From an uncultured Clostridium sp. (GTDB taxonomy: Bacteria; Bacillota; Clostridia; TANB77; CAG-508), in NCBI GenBank assembly GCA_947572725.1, contig CANPDB010000013.1:1-39152 (forward strand): 39,152 bases of DNA. The letters are read 5' to 3'. Both the position numbers and the translations under genes were made by a program. Under the pieces are notes generated by a model. It searched no databases. It had not been told where the DNA came from and saw nothing but the letters and a program-made list of their open reading frames with translations. Below are positions 22,219 through 31,700 of the stretch, in pieces; the first letter of the stretch is position 1, and each line of letters starts with the position of its first letter.

Positions 22219-23109
22219 ATGAGTTTAGTATTAAAAAATGTATCAAAAACTTTTGTAGACAAAAAAGTAGTAGATAACATTTCACTAAAACTAGAAAAAC
22301 CAGGAGTTTTTGGACTACTTGGAACAAATGGAGCAGGAAAAACAACAACAATAAGAATGATATTAGGAATCATTAAAAAAGGAAGTGGAGAAATTACATG
22401 GAATGGAAAAGCAGTAGAAAGAAAACATGTTAATTTTGGATATTTACCAGAAGAAAGGGGAGTATACCCAAAAGTAAAAATACAAGACCAATTAATGTAT
22501 TTTGCAAGTTTAAAAGGAATGGACAAAACAGAAGCATTACAATCAATAGAAAAATGGGCTAAAAAACTAAAAGTAGAAGAATACTTACAAATGCCAGCAG
22601 AAAAACTATCAAAAGGAAACCAACAAAAAATACAATTTATGACTGCTGTAATACATAATCCAGAACTAATAGTGCTTGACGAACCATTTAGTGGTTTAGA
22701 TCCAGTTAATACAGAAATACTAAAAAACATTATTATCGAACTAGTAGCAGAAGGAAAATACATAATTATGTCTGCACATCAAATGGCAACAATTGAAGAA
22801 TTCTGTACAGATATATTAATATTAAATAAAGGAAAAACAGTTTTACAAGGAAACTTAAAAGAAATCAAAGAAACATATCCAGCTAATCGTGTTGAAATTG
22901 ACACAAACAAAGATATAAAATCTTATATAAAGAAGTTTGATTTAAAAATTGAGAACGAAAAAGACAATCAATATGTAATCAAAATTTCAGAAGAAGAAAA
23001 GGCACGTGAACTTTTAAGCGAGTTAGTAAATAATAAAATAGAAATAAGCAAATTTGAAATTAAGAAACCAACATTAAATGACATTTTCATAGAAAAGGTA
23101 GGTGAATAA
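22219..23109 (+). CDS. ABC transporter ATP-binding protein, NatA/YhaQ-like
   Basis: A 296-residue cytoplasmic ATPase, partner of the permease that starts 2 bases after its stop. Walker A is GTNGAGKTTT (about residues 35-44), the signature is LSKGNQQK rather than LSGGQ, Walker B is VLDEPFSGLDP, and the switch His is in MSAHQM. The LSKGNQQK form and the C-terminal extension (about 220-296) are typical of the NatA/YhaQ group, whose Bacillus members are linked to sodium or drug export; substrate here unknown. The ribosome site GGAGG is at 22205-22209. The first two thirds are almost free of third-position T. Confidence 0.88.
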   Translation: MSLVLKNVSKTFVDKKVVDNISLKLEKPGVFGLLGTNGAGKTTTIRMILGIIKKGSGEITWNGKAVERKHVNFGYLPEERGVYPKVKIQDQLMYFASLKGMDKTEALQSIEKWAKKLKVEEYLQMPAEKLSKGNQQKIQFMTAVIHNPELIVLDEPFSGLDPVNTEILKNIIIELVAEGKYIIMSAHQMATIEEFCTDILILNKGKTVLQGNLKEIKETYPANRVEIDTNKDIKSYIKKFDLKIENEKDNQYVIKISEEEKARELLSELVNNKIEISKFEIKKPTLNDIFIEKVGE

Positions 23110-23110
23110 A

Positions 23111-24340
23111 ATGAAAGATTTAATAACAGTAATGAATTTTACAATAAAAGATATGGTAAAAAGAAAATCTTTTGTTATTTCTACTATTATAATCTTAGTA
23201 TTAGTAGTAATTGGATTTAATGTACCAAATATAATTAAATCTATAAAAGGAGAAGACACACAAGACAAATTAGTAATTCTTGATAAAGAAAACATTTTTG
23301 AAGGCTCTTTAGAAATGTTAAAAAATGTAGATTTAGATTATGAAATAAATATTGACACACAATCAAACGAAGAACAAATAAAAGAAAAAATAGAATCAGA
23401 AGAAATTGAATCCGCAATTATAATAGAAAAATCAGACGAAAATATAAAAGTTCGTTATGTTGTAAAAAATACAAATATGATGGATGGAGTACCAGAAAGC
23501 ATTATAAACACTTTAAATACTATGTATTCTAATTTACAAATTAGCAAATTAGGTTTAACTACAGAACAATTACAAGCTATTGCTCCTAATTTTGACTTTA
23601 GCTTAGAACAAACAGAAGAACAAAAAGCAAGTGGAAATATATTAGCAATGATGTTACTTTCTTTGGTACTATTTTATGCAATTTACTTCTGTGCATATCA
23701 AGTATCAAGTTCTATTACAACAGAAAAAACATCAAAAATTATGGAGACACTAGTAACATCTACAAGTCCAAGAACAATTGTAATAGGAAAAACATTAGGT
23801 ATAGGAATTGTTGGACTATTACAAATGATTGTTATTGTAGCAACTGCAATAATTAGTGCAAAGGCATTTTTAGAGCCAGGAATGATTGATAAAGTATTAG
23901 ATATGTCAAATATAACACCATACTTAGGATTTGTTACAATTATCTATTTCTTATTAGGATATTTTGTATATAGCTTATTATATGCTTTAACAGGATCTAC
24001 TGTAAGCAAGCCAGAAGATATTCAATCTGCAAATGGACCTGTTGCAATATTAGCTGTTGTAGGATTTTATTTATCATATTTTACAATGATGAATCCAACA
24101 AGTGAACTAAATGTATTTGCTTCATTATTTCCAATATCATCACCTTTCTGTATGCCATTTAGAGTGATGATGGGATTGGCAAGCGTGACAGATGTAATAA
24201 TATCAGTTGCTATTTTAGTTGTAACAATACTTATTATTGCTCAAGTTGCAATTAAAATATATTCAAATGCGATTTTGAATTATGGTACAAAAATGAGTTT
24301 AAAAGATATTGTTAAAATGTATAGAGATAAAAATAGTTAA
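23111..24340 (+). CDS. ABC-2 type permease, NatB/YhaP-like
   Basis: A 409-residue membrane protein of the ABC-2 family. One membrane helix (about residues 17-38) is followed by an extracytoplasmic segment of about 140 residues and a C-terminal block of five or six helices: MMLLSLVLFYAIYFCAY, GIVGLLQMIVIVATAIISA, FVTIIYFLLGYFVYSLLY, AILAVVGFYLSYF and VAILVVTILIIAQVAIKI. TTEKTSKIMETLVTSTSPR before the third helix is the conserved coupling region of this family. ATG 23111 follows AGGTGA; a GTG at 23102 would overlap the ATPase gene by 8 bases. It forms the membrane part of the transporter with the preceding ATPase. Confidence 0.88.
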   Translation: MKDLITVMNFTIKDMVKRKSFVISTIIILVLVVIGFNVPNIIKSIKGEDTQDKLVILDKENIFEGSLEMLKNVDLDYEINIDTQSNEEQIKEKIESEEIESAIIIEKSDENIKVRYVVKNTNMMDGVPESIINTLNTMYSNLQISKLGLTTEQLQAIAPNFDFSLEQTEEQKASGNILAMMLLSLVLFYAIYFCAYQVSSSITTEKTSKIMETLVTSTSPRTIVIGKTLGIGIVGLLQMIVIVATAIISAKAFLEPGMIDKVLDMSNITPYLGFVTIIYFLLGYFVYSLLYALTGSTVSKPEDIQSANGPVAILAVVGFYLSYFTMMNPTSELNVFASLFPISSPFCMPFRVMMGLASVTDVIISVAILVVTILIIAQVAIKIYSNAILNYGTKMSLKDIVKMYRDKNS

Positions 24341-24512
24341 TATTTCATTATGATTCATAGCTTATTTATATTTACTTTACTAAAGAGTTATAATATATTA
24401 TTTTTTATCCATTCCTAAAAAATAAATATTAATACTTTCTTAAATCTATTTATTAGTAACACCATATATGTTAGTATAAAAGTATAATAAAAGTTAAAAA
24501 GGAGGTATTAAT

Positions 24513-25052
24513 TTGCATAGAATAGAAGCATATATTAGACTAGCCTTGATATTTATTGTTATAATAAGTATTTTATATATACCCATATTATTATTTCTAA
24601 GAAAAAAAGGAAAGAGCGTAATTAGGCAGCTAGGATATATAGGATTAATTTGCTCAATATTTCTCATTATATTTGCTACTATTTTATTTGTACCAATTAA
24701 CTTTCAGCCAGAAGAATATATTTTAAATATTAAGCCACTTAATTGGATAGGAAATACAGACAGCATTCAACAAGTTATTGTTGAAAAAGTACCAAATATA
24801 ATGTTGTTTATACCATTAGGATTCTTTATACCAATAGTATTAGAAAATAAAAGGAAGCTATACAAAACAACTTTTATTTCATTGTGTATAACATTTAGTG
24901 TTGAGTTTTTTCAATACTTTATAGGGCGTTCTTCTGATATTGATGATATTATAACAAATATTCTAGGAGCTATTATTGGTTATGAAGTTTTCAAAATATT
25001 AAGTAAACTCTTAAAGGATAAAAAATGGTGGAATGAATTTAAAGGCAGATAA
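24513..25052 (+). CDS. VanZ family membrane protein, TTG start
   Basis: A 179-residue protein with four to five membrane helices and the VanZ pattern: PNIMLFIPLGFFIPIVL, then SVEFFQYFIGRSSDIDDIIT and NILGAIIGYEVF. VanZ gives low-level teicoplanin resistance in enterococcal clusters; most relatives have no proven role. The start is TTG 24513, supported by a perfect GGAGG (24501-24505) with 7-base spacing and no closer ATG. A VanW gene lies in the same window but 14 kb away, and no van ligase or VanRS genes are visible, so this is not a resistance cluster. A stem-loop spans its stop codon. Confidence 0.85.
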   Translation: MHRIEAYIRLALIFIVIISILYIPILLFLRKKGKSVIRQLGYIGLICSIFLIIFATILFVPINFQPEEYILNIKPLNWIGNTDSIQQVIVEKVPNIMLFIPLGFFIPIVLENKRKLYKTTFISLCITFSVEFFQYFIGRSSDIDDIITNILGAIIGYEVFKILSKLLKDKKWWNEFKGR

Positions 25053-25075
25053 TTTATTGAAAATTATCTGCCTTT
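25041..25075 (+). terminator. terminator of the VanZ gene
   Basis: A perfect 15-bp stem (25041-25055 with 25061-25075; AAAGGCAGAT/ATCTGCCTTT) with a 5-base loop. It begins inside the last codons of the gene. The following T run is short. Confidence 0.8.
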
Positions 25076-25137
25076 ATGTTATTATCTAATCGTAAATTAC
25101 TATATATACTAAATTTTTATAGAACAAAGGAGAAACA

Positions 25138-26898
25138 ATGAAAAGCAGTTTTTTAGGAAAAACACTAAAAGGAACAAAATATTATATAGCATTAACACTA
25201 ATACTAAGTGCAATATATTCAAGATTAGTAGTATATGTACCAATGTTCATACAATACGCACTAGATGGAGTAATATCAGGAAATGAAAATGTTATACCAT
25301 CTTGGATAAGACAACTATTCTTTTCTAATGAAAAGATAGGAAAAATCATTACACTTGTAATTATATTAATACTAGTAAACCTATTAATATTTGCAGTAAA
25401 CTATATAAAAAGTAAAGCCAATACAAAATTCAACTTGAAAATAAATAGAAATATAAAACAAATAATATTAGAACATATACCAAAAATAGAATATATGGAA
25501 TTTAGTAATATTGACAAATCAAATGTTATACAAAGGGTAAACAATGATGCCGCAACATATGCAGAGTTTTTTAACTCACAAATAAACTTGTTTTTAGATA
25601 CAATATTTATTTCAATATTTGCGATAATACAAACATTTTCATTAAATATTGTGGTAGGAATATTTATAGTGATGATATGTATTATTATTGCTATTTTATC
25701 AATATGGCAATACAAAGTATCAAGACCATTAATTGAAGATACGGTAGAGATGAATAAAGAGATAATAAATAAAACAACAGTAAGTATAGAAGAATCAAAA
25801 ATGTTAAAAATTTTTAACAGAAGAGATAAAGAAATAAAAGATTTTAAAAAACTAAACAATGAATGTAAAGAAAAAGAAATGAAATTTCAAAAATATAAAA
25901 CAATTTATACAATATTAGTTCATTCAATTAGAAATTTTAAAGAGCCGTTTATACTGTTATATGGTGGGATTTTAGTAGTAAATAGTCAATTAACATTAGC
26001 AGAAATATCTATTTTATTAAGTTATGCAACTAAAATAACTAATTCAATATATAATTCATCAGAAAAAATAGCTTTTTTAAATGAATTTATTGTAGCATAT
26101 AAAAAGCTTTCAAAATTAATGAAACGCAAAGAAGATATTGAGAAAAATCCAGATATAAATTTAAGTGGAGATATTATATTTAAAAATGTAACAATAAAAA
26201 TACAAGAAAATGTTATACTAAAAAATCTTAATTTTACAATTCAGCAAGGAAAAAACATTGCAATTGTAGGAGATAATGGAACAGGAAAGACAATAATTGC
26301 AAAAACTCTAATTGGTTTTTATGAATATGAAGGAGAAATTTATATTGGAAAAAACAACATAAATGAAGTAAGTAAAAAAAGTTTAAGAGATTACATAGGA
26401 GTTGTTTTACAAGATACATATCTTTTTACAGATACAATTAAAAATAATATAAATGTAAAAGACAAAATTATAAGTAATGAAGAAATTATTAATGTATGTA
26501 AATTAGCAGATGTATATGAAGATATCAAATGTTTTGATGAGAATATAGATTATATGATAGGAAAGGGTGGTAACAATATATCAGGAGGTCAAAAACAAAG
26601 AATTGCCATTGCAAGAACATTATTATTAGATAATCAATTTATTATATTTGATGATTCTTTATCTAAACTTGATACAAAAACAAAAATAACTATATTAAAC
26701 AACATTATAAATATAAAAAGAGGAACAATTATTATTTCACACGATACAGAGATCATGAAAAAGTGTGATAAAGTTTTATTTATTGATGAAAACACAATTA
26801 AAGAAGGAACGCATAATGAGTTAATGGAAAAAAGCAACAATTATAAAAACATTATAGAAAATAGTCAAAATAAAATATTAGAAGAAGAGGAAATTTAA
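25138..26898 (+). CDS. second heterodimeric ABC exporter, subunit 1 (degenerate-site half)
   Basis: A 586-residue membrane-ATPase fusion. About six helices lie in residues 15-310, starting with IALTLILSAIYSRLVVYVP and including VGIFIVMICIIIAILSIW. The nucleotide domain has Walker A GDNGTGKT (378-385), signature SGGQ (482-485) and FDDS with Asp506 in place of the catalytic Glu; the switch His535 is kept in SHDTE. The Asp change marks it as the non-catalytic half, as in the exporter at 910. There is no large extracellular insert, so it is not a close copy of that one. AAAGGAGA precedes the ATG. The partner starts 2 bases after the stop. Confidence 0.88.
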   Translation: MKSSFLGKTLKGTKYYIALTLILSAIYSRLVVYVPMFIQYALDGVISGNENVIPSWIRQLFFSNEKIGKIITLVIILILVNLLIFAVNYIKSKANTKFNLKINRNIKQIILEHIPKIEYMEFSNIDKSNVIQRVNNDAATYAEFFNSQINLFLDTIFISIFAIIQTFSLNIVVGIFIVMICIIIAILSIWQYKVSRPLIEDTVEMNKEIINKTTVSIEESKMLKIFNRRDKEIKDFKKLNNECKEKEMKFQKYKTIYTILVHSIRNFKEPFILLYGGILVVNSQLTLAEISILLSYATKITNSIYNSSEKIAFLNEFIVAYKKLSKLMKRKEDIEKNPDINLSGDIIFKNVTIKIQENVILKNLNFTIQQGKNIAIVGDNGTGKTIIAKTLIGFYEYEGEIYIGKNNINEVSKKSLRDYIGVVLQDTYLFTDTIKNNINVKDKIISNEEIINVCKLADVYEDIKCFDENIDYMIGKGGNNISGGQKQRIAIARTLLLDNQFIIFDDSLSKLDTKTKITILNNIINIKRGTIIISHDTEIMKKCDKVLFIDENTIKEGTHNELMEKSNNYKNIIENSQNKILEEEEI

Positions 26899-26900
26899 TA

Positions 26901-28589
26901 ATGTTACAAGAAATAATAAAAAGATATAAAAAGCAAACAATTAAAATTGCTGTAGCAAGAACTTTAACAAGTGTTATGGTTGTTACTTTTATTGCATTTA
27001 TGCTAATAATGGTTGAATATGCTATTCCAAGTAAAAATATAAAGTTAATTATACAATTAGGAATTATGTATTTTGCTGTTAATATTGTAAGGACGATTGT
27101 TACACTATATGAAAGTGTATGGCATAATATTTTTGAAAAAGAACTAGAAGCAGATTACAGAGAAAAAATTTTTGTAAAGTTGCAGAATATAAAACAAAAT
27201 GAAATAGATAAAATTAGAGTTGGCGAAATACTAGAAAATATAATTAATGACACAAAAGAATTTGGAAAATATTATACACAAGGTATAACAAGAGCATATT
27301 TTGGAGGAGTATTAAGATTAATTGGAACTTTAGCAGTACTAATGTATTTAGACATTCCAATTGTAACAATAACTTTTATAATTTATATAATTGGTTTTTT
27401 CGTTGCATTTTTATTTAACAAAAAATCAATTCAATATACAAAATTGAAAAGAGAAGCAAATGCAAAAATACTAAACTGGTCAAATGAACAAGTACAAGGA
27501 TATCAAACAATTAAAGCTTTAGAAATACAACAACAAAGAATGAAAGAAATACGAGTATTAATTAGCAACTATGAAAAAGCTGTAAATAAACTAGAAAGAA
27601 ATATTAGAACATATACTTGTATATATGACTTTATAGTTTCATTTGTATTAGTTATTACTATGTTAATAGGAAGTATAAATGTAGAAAGTGGAATTTTATC
27701 ATATGGTGCATTAATAATACTTGCAAGATATATTGACTCGCCAGAAGTGTATGCTAAATGGTTTATAGAAGGATTTCAAATACGAAATATAAGCAAGATT
27801 TCATATGAAAAGATACAAGATATTTTAAATAAGCAAGAGGAAGAAATTGATATAGGAGAAAAGTTAGACAAGGTCGAAAATATAGAGTTTGAAGATATAA
27901 ACTTTTCTTATGATAAAAAACATAATACTTTAAATAATATATCGTTTAAAGTAAATAAAAATCAAAGTGTAGCATTAGTTGGAAGAACAGGAAGCGGGAA
28001 GACAAGCTTAGTTAATTTGATTTGTAGATTTTATGATTTAGAAGATGGAAAAATTTTAATTAATGGAAAAGACTATAAAGAATATAGTATTAGGAGTTTA
28101 AGGGATAAAGTAGGTTATATTATGCAAAAAGTAGTAATATTTGATGGAACTATTTTGGAAAATATTAACTATGCTAATAAAGATATTTCCAAAGATGAAA
28201 TTATTGAAATATGTAAAAAGATGAATTTGCATAATAAAATTATGTCTTTAAAAGATGGATATGAAACAAAAATTAGTAATGATACAAATGTTTTTTCAGC
28301 AGGAGAAAAGCAATTACTGAATTTTACAAGAATAATGGTGGAAAATCCTGAAATTATTATATTAGATGAAGCAACCGCTTCTCTTTCATATGATTCTGAG
28401 ATGTTGGTAAGAGAGGCTATTGAAGAGATTACAAAAGGAAGAATTAGTTTTATTATTGCTCATAGGTTATCTACTATTAGGAAATGTGATAAAATTTTGC
28501 TTATGCAAGATGGGAAAGTGATTGAAGAGGGGAATCATAATGAGTTAATTGAAAAACAAGGGGAGTATTATATATTAGTAAATGCATGA
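26901..28589 (+). CDS. second heterodimeric ABC exporter, subunit 2 (catalytic half)
   Basis: A 562-residue partner of the preceding gene. Walker A is GRTGSGKT (361-368), Walker B has Asp489 and the catalytic Glu490 (LDEATAS), and the switch His521 is in AHRLST. The signature is SAGE (466-469) instead of SGGQ, a larger deviation than the SAGQ of the first exporter. Since the degenerate partner supplies SGGQ, one ATP site would be canonical. The membrane half has helices such as TIAVLM-type segments at about 20-45, 55-75, 130-170 and 235-260. The ribosome site lies in the upstream gene's end (GAAGAGGAAA), so translation is coupled. Substrate unknown. Confidence 0.87.
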   Translation: MLQEIIKRYKKQTIKIAVARTLTSVMVVTFIAFMLIMVEYAIPSKNIKLIIQLGIMYFAVNIVRTIVTLYESVWHNIFEKELEADYREKIFVKLQNIKQNEIDKIRVGEILENIINDTKEFGKYYTQGITRAYFGGVLRLIGTLAVLMYLDIPIVTITFIIYIIGFFVAFLFNKKSIQYTKLKREANAKILNWSNEQVQGYQTIKALEIQQQRMKEIRVLISNYEKAVNKLERNIRTYTCIYDFIVSFVLVITMLIGSINVESGILSYGALIILARYIDSPEVYAKWFIEGFQIRNISKISYEKIQDILNKQEEEIDIGEKLDKVENIEFEDINFSYDKKHNTLNNISFKVNKNQSVALVGRTGSGKTSLVNLICRFYDLEDGKILINGKDYKEYSIRSLRDKVGYIMQKVVIFDGTILENINYANKDISKDEIIEICKKMNLHNKIMSLKDGYETKISNDTNVFSAGEKQLLNFTRIMVENPEIIILDEATASLSYDSEMLVREAIEEITKGRISFIIAHRLSTIRKCDKILLMQDGKVIEEGNHNELIEKQGEYYILVNA

Positions 28590-28733
28590 AAATAAACAAG
28601 TTTTCAAATTTCCATAAAAAGGTTGTCTTTTAAAACATAGAGGTATATAATTAACAAAGAAAAAATATTATATAAAAATCACATAACACGCACAACTTTT
28701 CAAAAGATTTTATATAAAAGAAAAGGGGAAAAA

Positions 28734-31700
28734 ATGAAAAGAAAACTAAAATTAGGAATATTAATAATAAGTGTTTTATTAATAGGAATAGTTCTAAAAT
28801 CAGTCACATCAATAGCAACAACAGATAATACATATTATACAATTAATAATCAAATACCATTACGAACAACACAAGTAATGGAACAATATGGTTACCATTG
28901 TGATAGAACAACAGCATATTTATTTGATAATGGAAATAATACATTAGACAAGATAGATATAAAAAATGGTAAAATTTACATAATGAAACTAAATTCTTCA
29001 TTCGAGAAAATTAGTGAAAAAGAAATAAACACAGAACTATCAGAAGTTGGTGGTATTTATTCAGGAAAAAGCTACAATTTTGTAGTATATGGACAAGACA
29101 ACAAAAGTAAAAACAATAATGCAGAAGTTATAAGAGTTGTAAAATATTCTAAAGATTGGAATAGATTGGGTCAATGTTCTATAAATAATATAAATACAAC
29201 TATACCATTTGATGCTGGTAACTGTAGAATGTCAGAAAAAGACGATAAACTAATTATACACACTAGTCATGAAATGTATAGTGGACATCAAGCAAACTTA
29301 ACACTTGCAATAAATCAATCAAATATGCAGAGAACATTTATAAATTCTGGTACATCATCATCTGGAGCATCAGGATATGTTAGCCATTCATTCAATCAAT
29401 TTGTAACAGTAGATGGAGAAAATTACTATACAGTAGACCATGGAGATGCATATCCTAGAGGAGTAGTTATATGCAAATTCAATGTGGCAGATTTAAGCAA
29501 AACTAATGTACCTAAACCAACTACTTATGCTAATGTTTTTGTAGCAGAAGGTGCAGCAGGTGATAATACTACAGGACTTAGTATAGGAGGTTTTGAACTA
29601 TCAGATAATAATTGTTTAGTAGTCGGAAATTCAGTAAGGCAAATAAGTGATGGAAAAAATAATTATGAAAAAAGAAATGTATTTTTAACAGTTACGCCTA
29701 AAAACGATATTAGTAGAGCAAAGACAAAAACAATATGGTTAACTAATAATGACAATGCAGGAAAAGTAAATACAACAATTCCATATATAGTTAAATTAAA
29801 CAATAATAGATTTTTAATAATGTGGTCATTAGATGGAAGAAAAAACTATGGAAAAGTTCAAATGATAGTAGTTGATGGAAACGGAAACAAACTTACAGAT
29901 ACTATAACATTGGGAGGAATGCTTTCATATTGTAAGCCAATAGTATTTAATAACAAAGTAGTGTGGTATTCAGCAACTTCAGAAATAGAAAAAACAATAT
30001 TCTTTCATATAGATGCTTCTACAAATGCAAAAGTTAATAGTTATAATAATAAAAACCTAATAAACTATCAAGGAACAGAACATTTTGATTTAACAGAAAA
30101 TATAAATGGTGCATTTATTTTAGGAACTTATGATGACAGTTCAGAAAATTTAGTTTTGCCATATGTAGATTACCCATGGATAAAAATGAGTCTTAGGTCA
30201 GCAACATTTAAAGATTGTACAAAAGTAAAAAATATAACGATTCCAGGACAATATGGAAGGTCAACAGCTTTTAGAGGTGAAAAAGGAATTTTTGAAAATT
30301 GCAAATCCTTAGAAAGTGTAAACTTTTTGAATGGTGCAAGAAAAGTATGGGATGATGATTTTGCTGGTTGTACTAATTTAAAAACAGTAAATTTGGGAAA
30401 TACAATGGAGGAAATTGGAAAAAATGCATTTAGACGTACAGCAATTACTAGCTTGAATTTACCAAGTTCATTAACGACATTAAATGATTATGCATTTTCA
30501 AGTAATAATAATTTAAGTGAAATAAAATTTTCAAATGGATTAAAAACAATAGGAAGATTTGCATTTGCATATGCTGGAGGCTTAAAAACGATACAACTAC
30601 CAGAAAGCTTAGAAGAAATTGGAGAAAATGCATTCTATATGGGTGGAAAGTTAGAAGGAACAATAGTAATACCATCAAATGTAAAAACAATAGGTGATGA
30701 AACTTTCGAGGGAAATAGAAAAATTGAAAAACTGATATTTAGAAATAGTAACACACCAGCAAATAGTAGAATGGTTATAAATGATTATACAATGGATGTT
30801 GGAGAAACTTATAAACCATTAGAAGGGGTCAAAATTTCTAAAATAGAAGTAGACGCAGGAAAAGAAAGTTATGTAAATATTGCAAAAGATGGAACAATTA
30901 CAGCGTTAAAAGAGGGAAGTTCAATTTCAGTACATTACTATGTAGAAGGACAAAAAAAATTTGTATTTGTAACAATTTTAAAAATACAAAAATCTATGAA
31001 ATTAAAAGATATTAATATTAACAAAACTGATATAAAATTGAAACATGGCCAAACTGATAAACTAACAGTAACGTATAATCCTACAAATACTACAGATAGC
31101 AAAGATTTAATATGGACATCAAGTAACCCTAATGTAGCAACAGTTAGTAATAATGGAACAATAACAGGTATAGGTAATGGAACAACTGTTATTACTGTAA
31201 AATGTGGAAGTATAACAAAACAATGTAATGTAGAAGTTAGAGAAGCTTATTTTGTAAACAAATGGCTAAATGTAGATACTTCAACTTTACCACCTGTTGT
31301 GCTTCCAGGACAAAAATACTCAGCGGAACTAGATAATGGACAATTTGCAGAAGTAGAACTTAATGCTAATAATAGAAATGTAATTATTTCTGCAACTGGT
31401 TTAATAGGTGATATGCCTGGATTTACAACTCTTACTGCATATGATGAAAGATATGGAAATTTAACTTATATAGCATTTGTTAATGATACGGCAATGTTAA
31501 GTGATGGAACATATAAATTTGCAGGAGATTTAAATGGAAATGGTGCATTTGATTCAGAAGATGTTATTTTATTAACAACTATAATAAATAATAATAATTT
31601 ATCACAAGATGATAAAATATTATGTGATATAAATGGAGATGGACAATATAATAATTTAGATATAGAAGCATTAAAAACAATTGTAAATGAAAATAAAATA

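Noticed and set aside
9347-25052. Vancomycin resistance cluster (VanW and VanZ proteins present)
   Set aside because: The two genes are 14 kb apart and no VanA/B-type ligase, VanH, VanX or VanRS is visible; both families are common outside resistance clusters.
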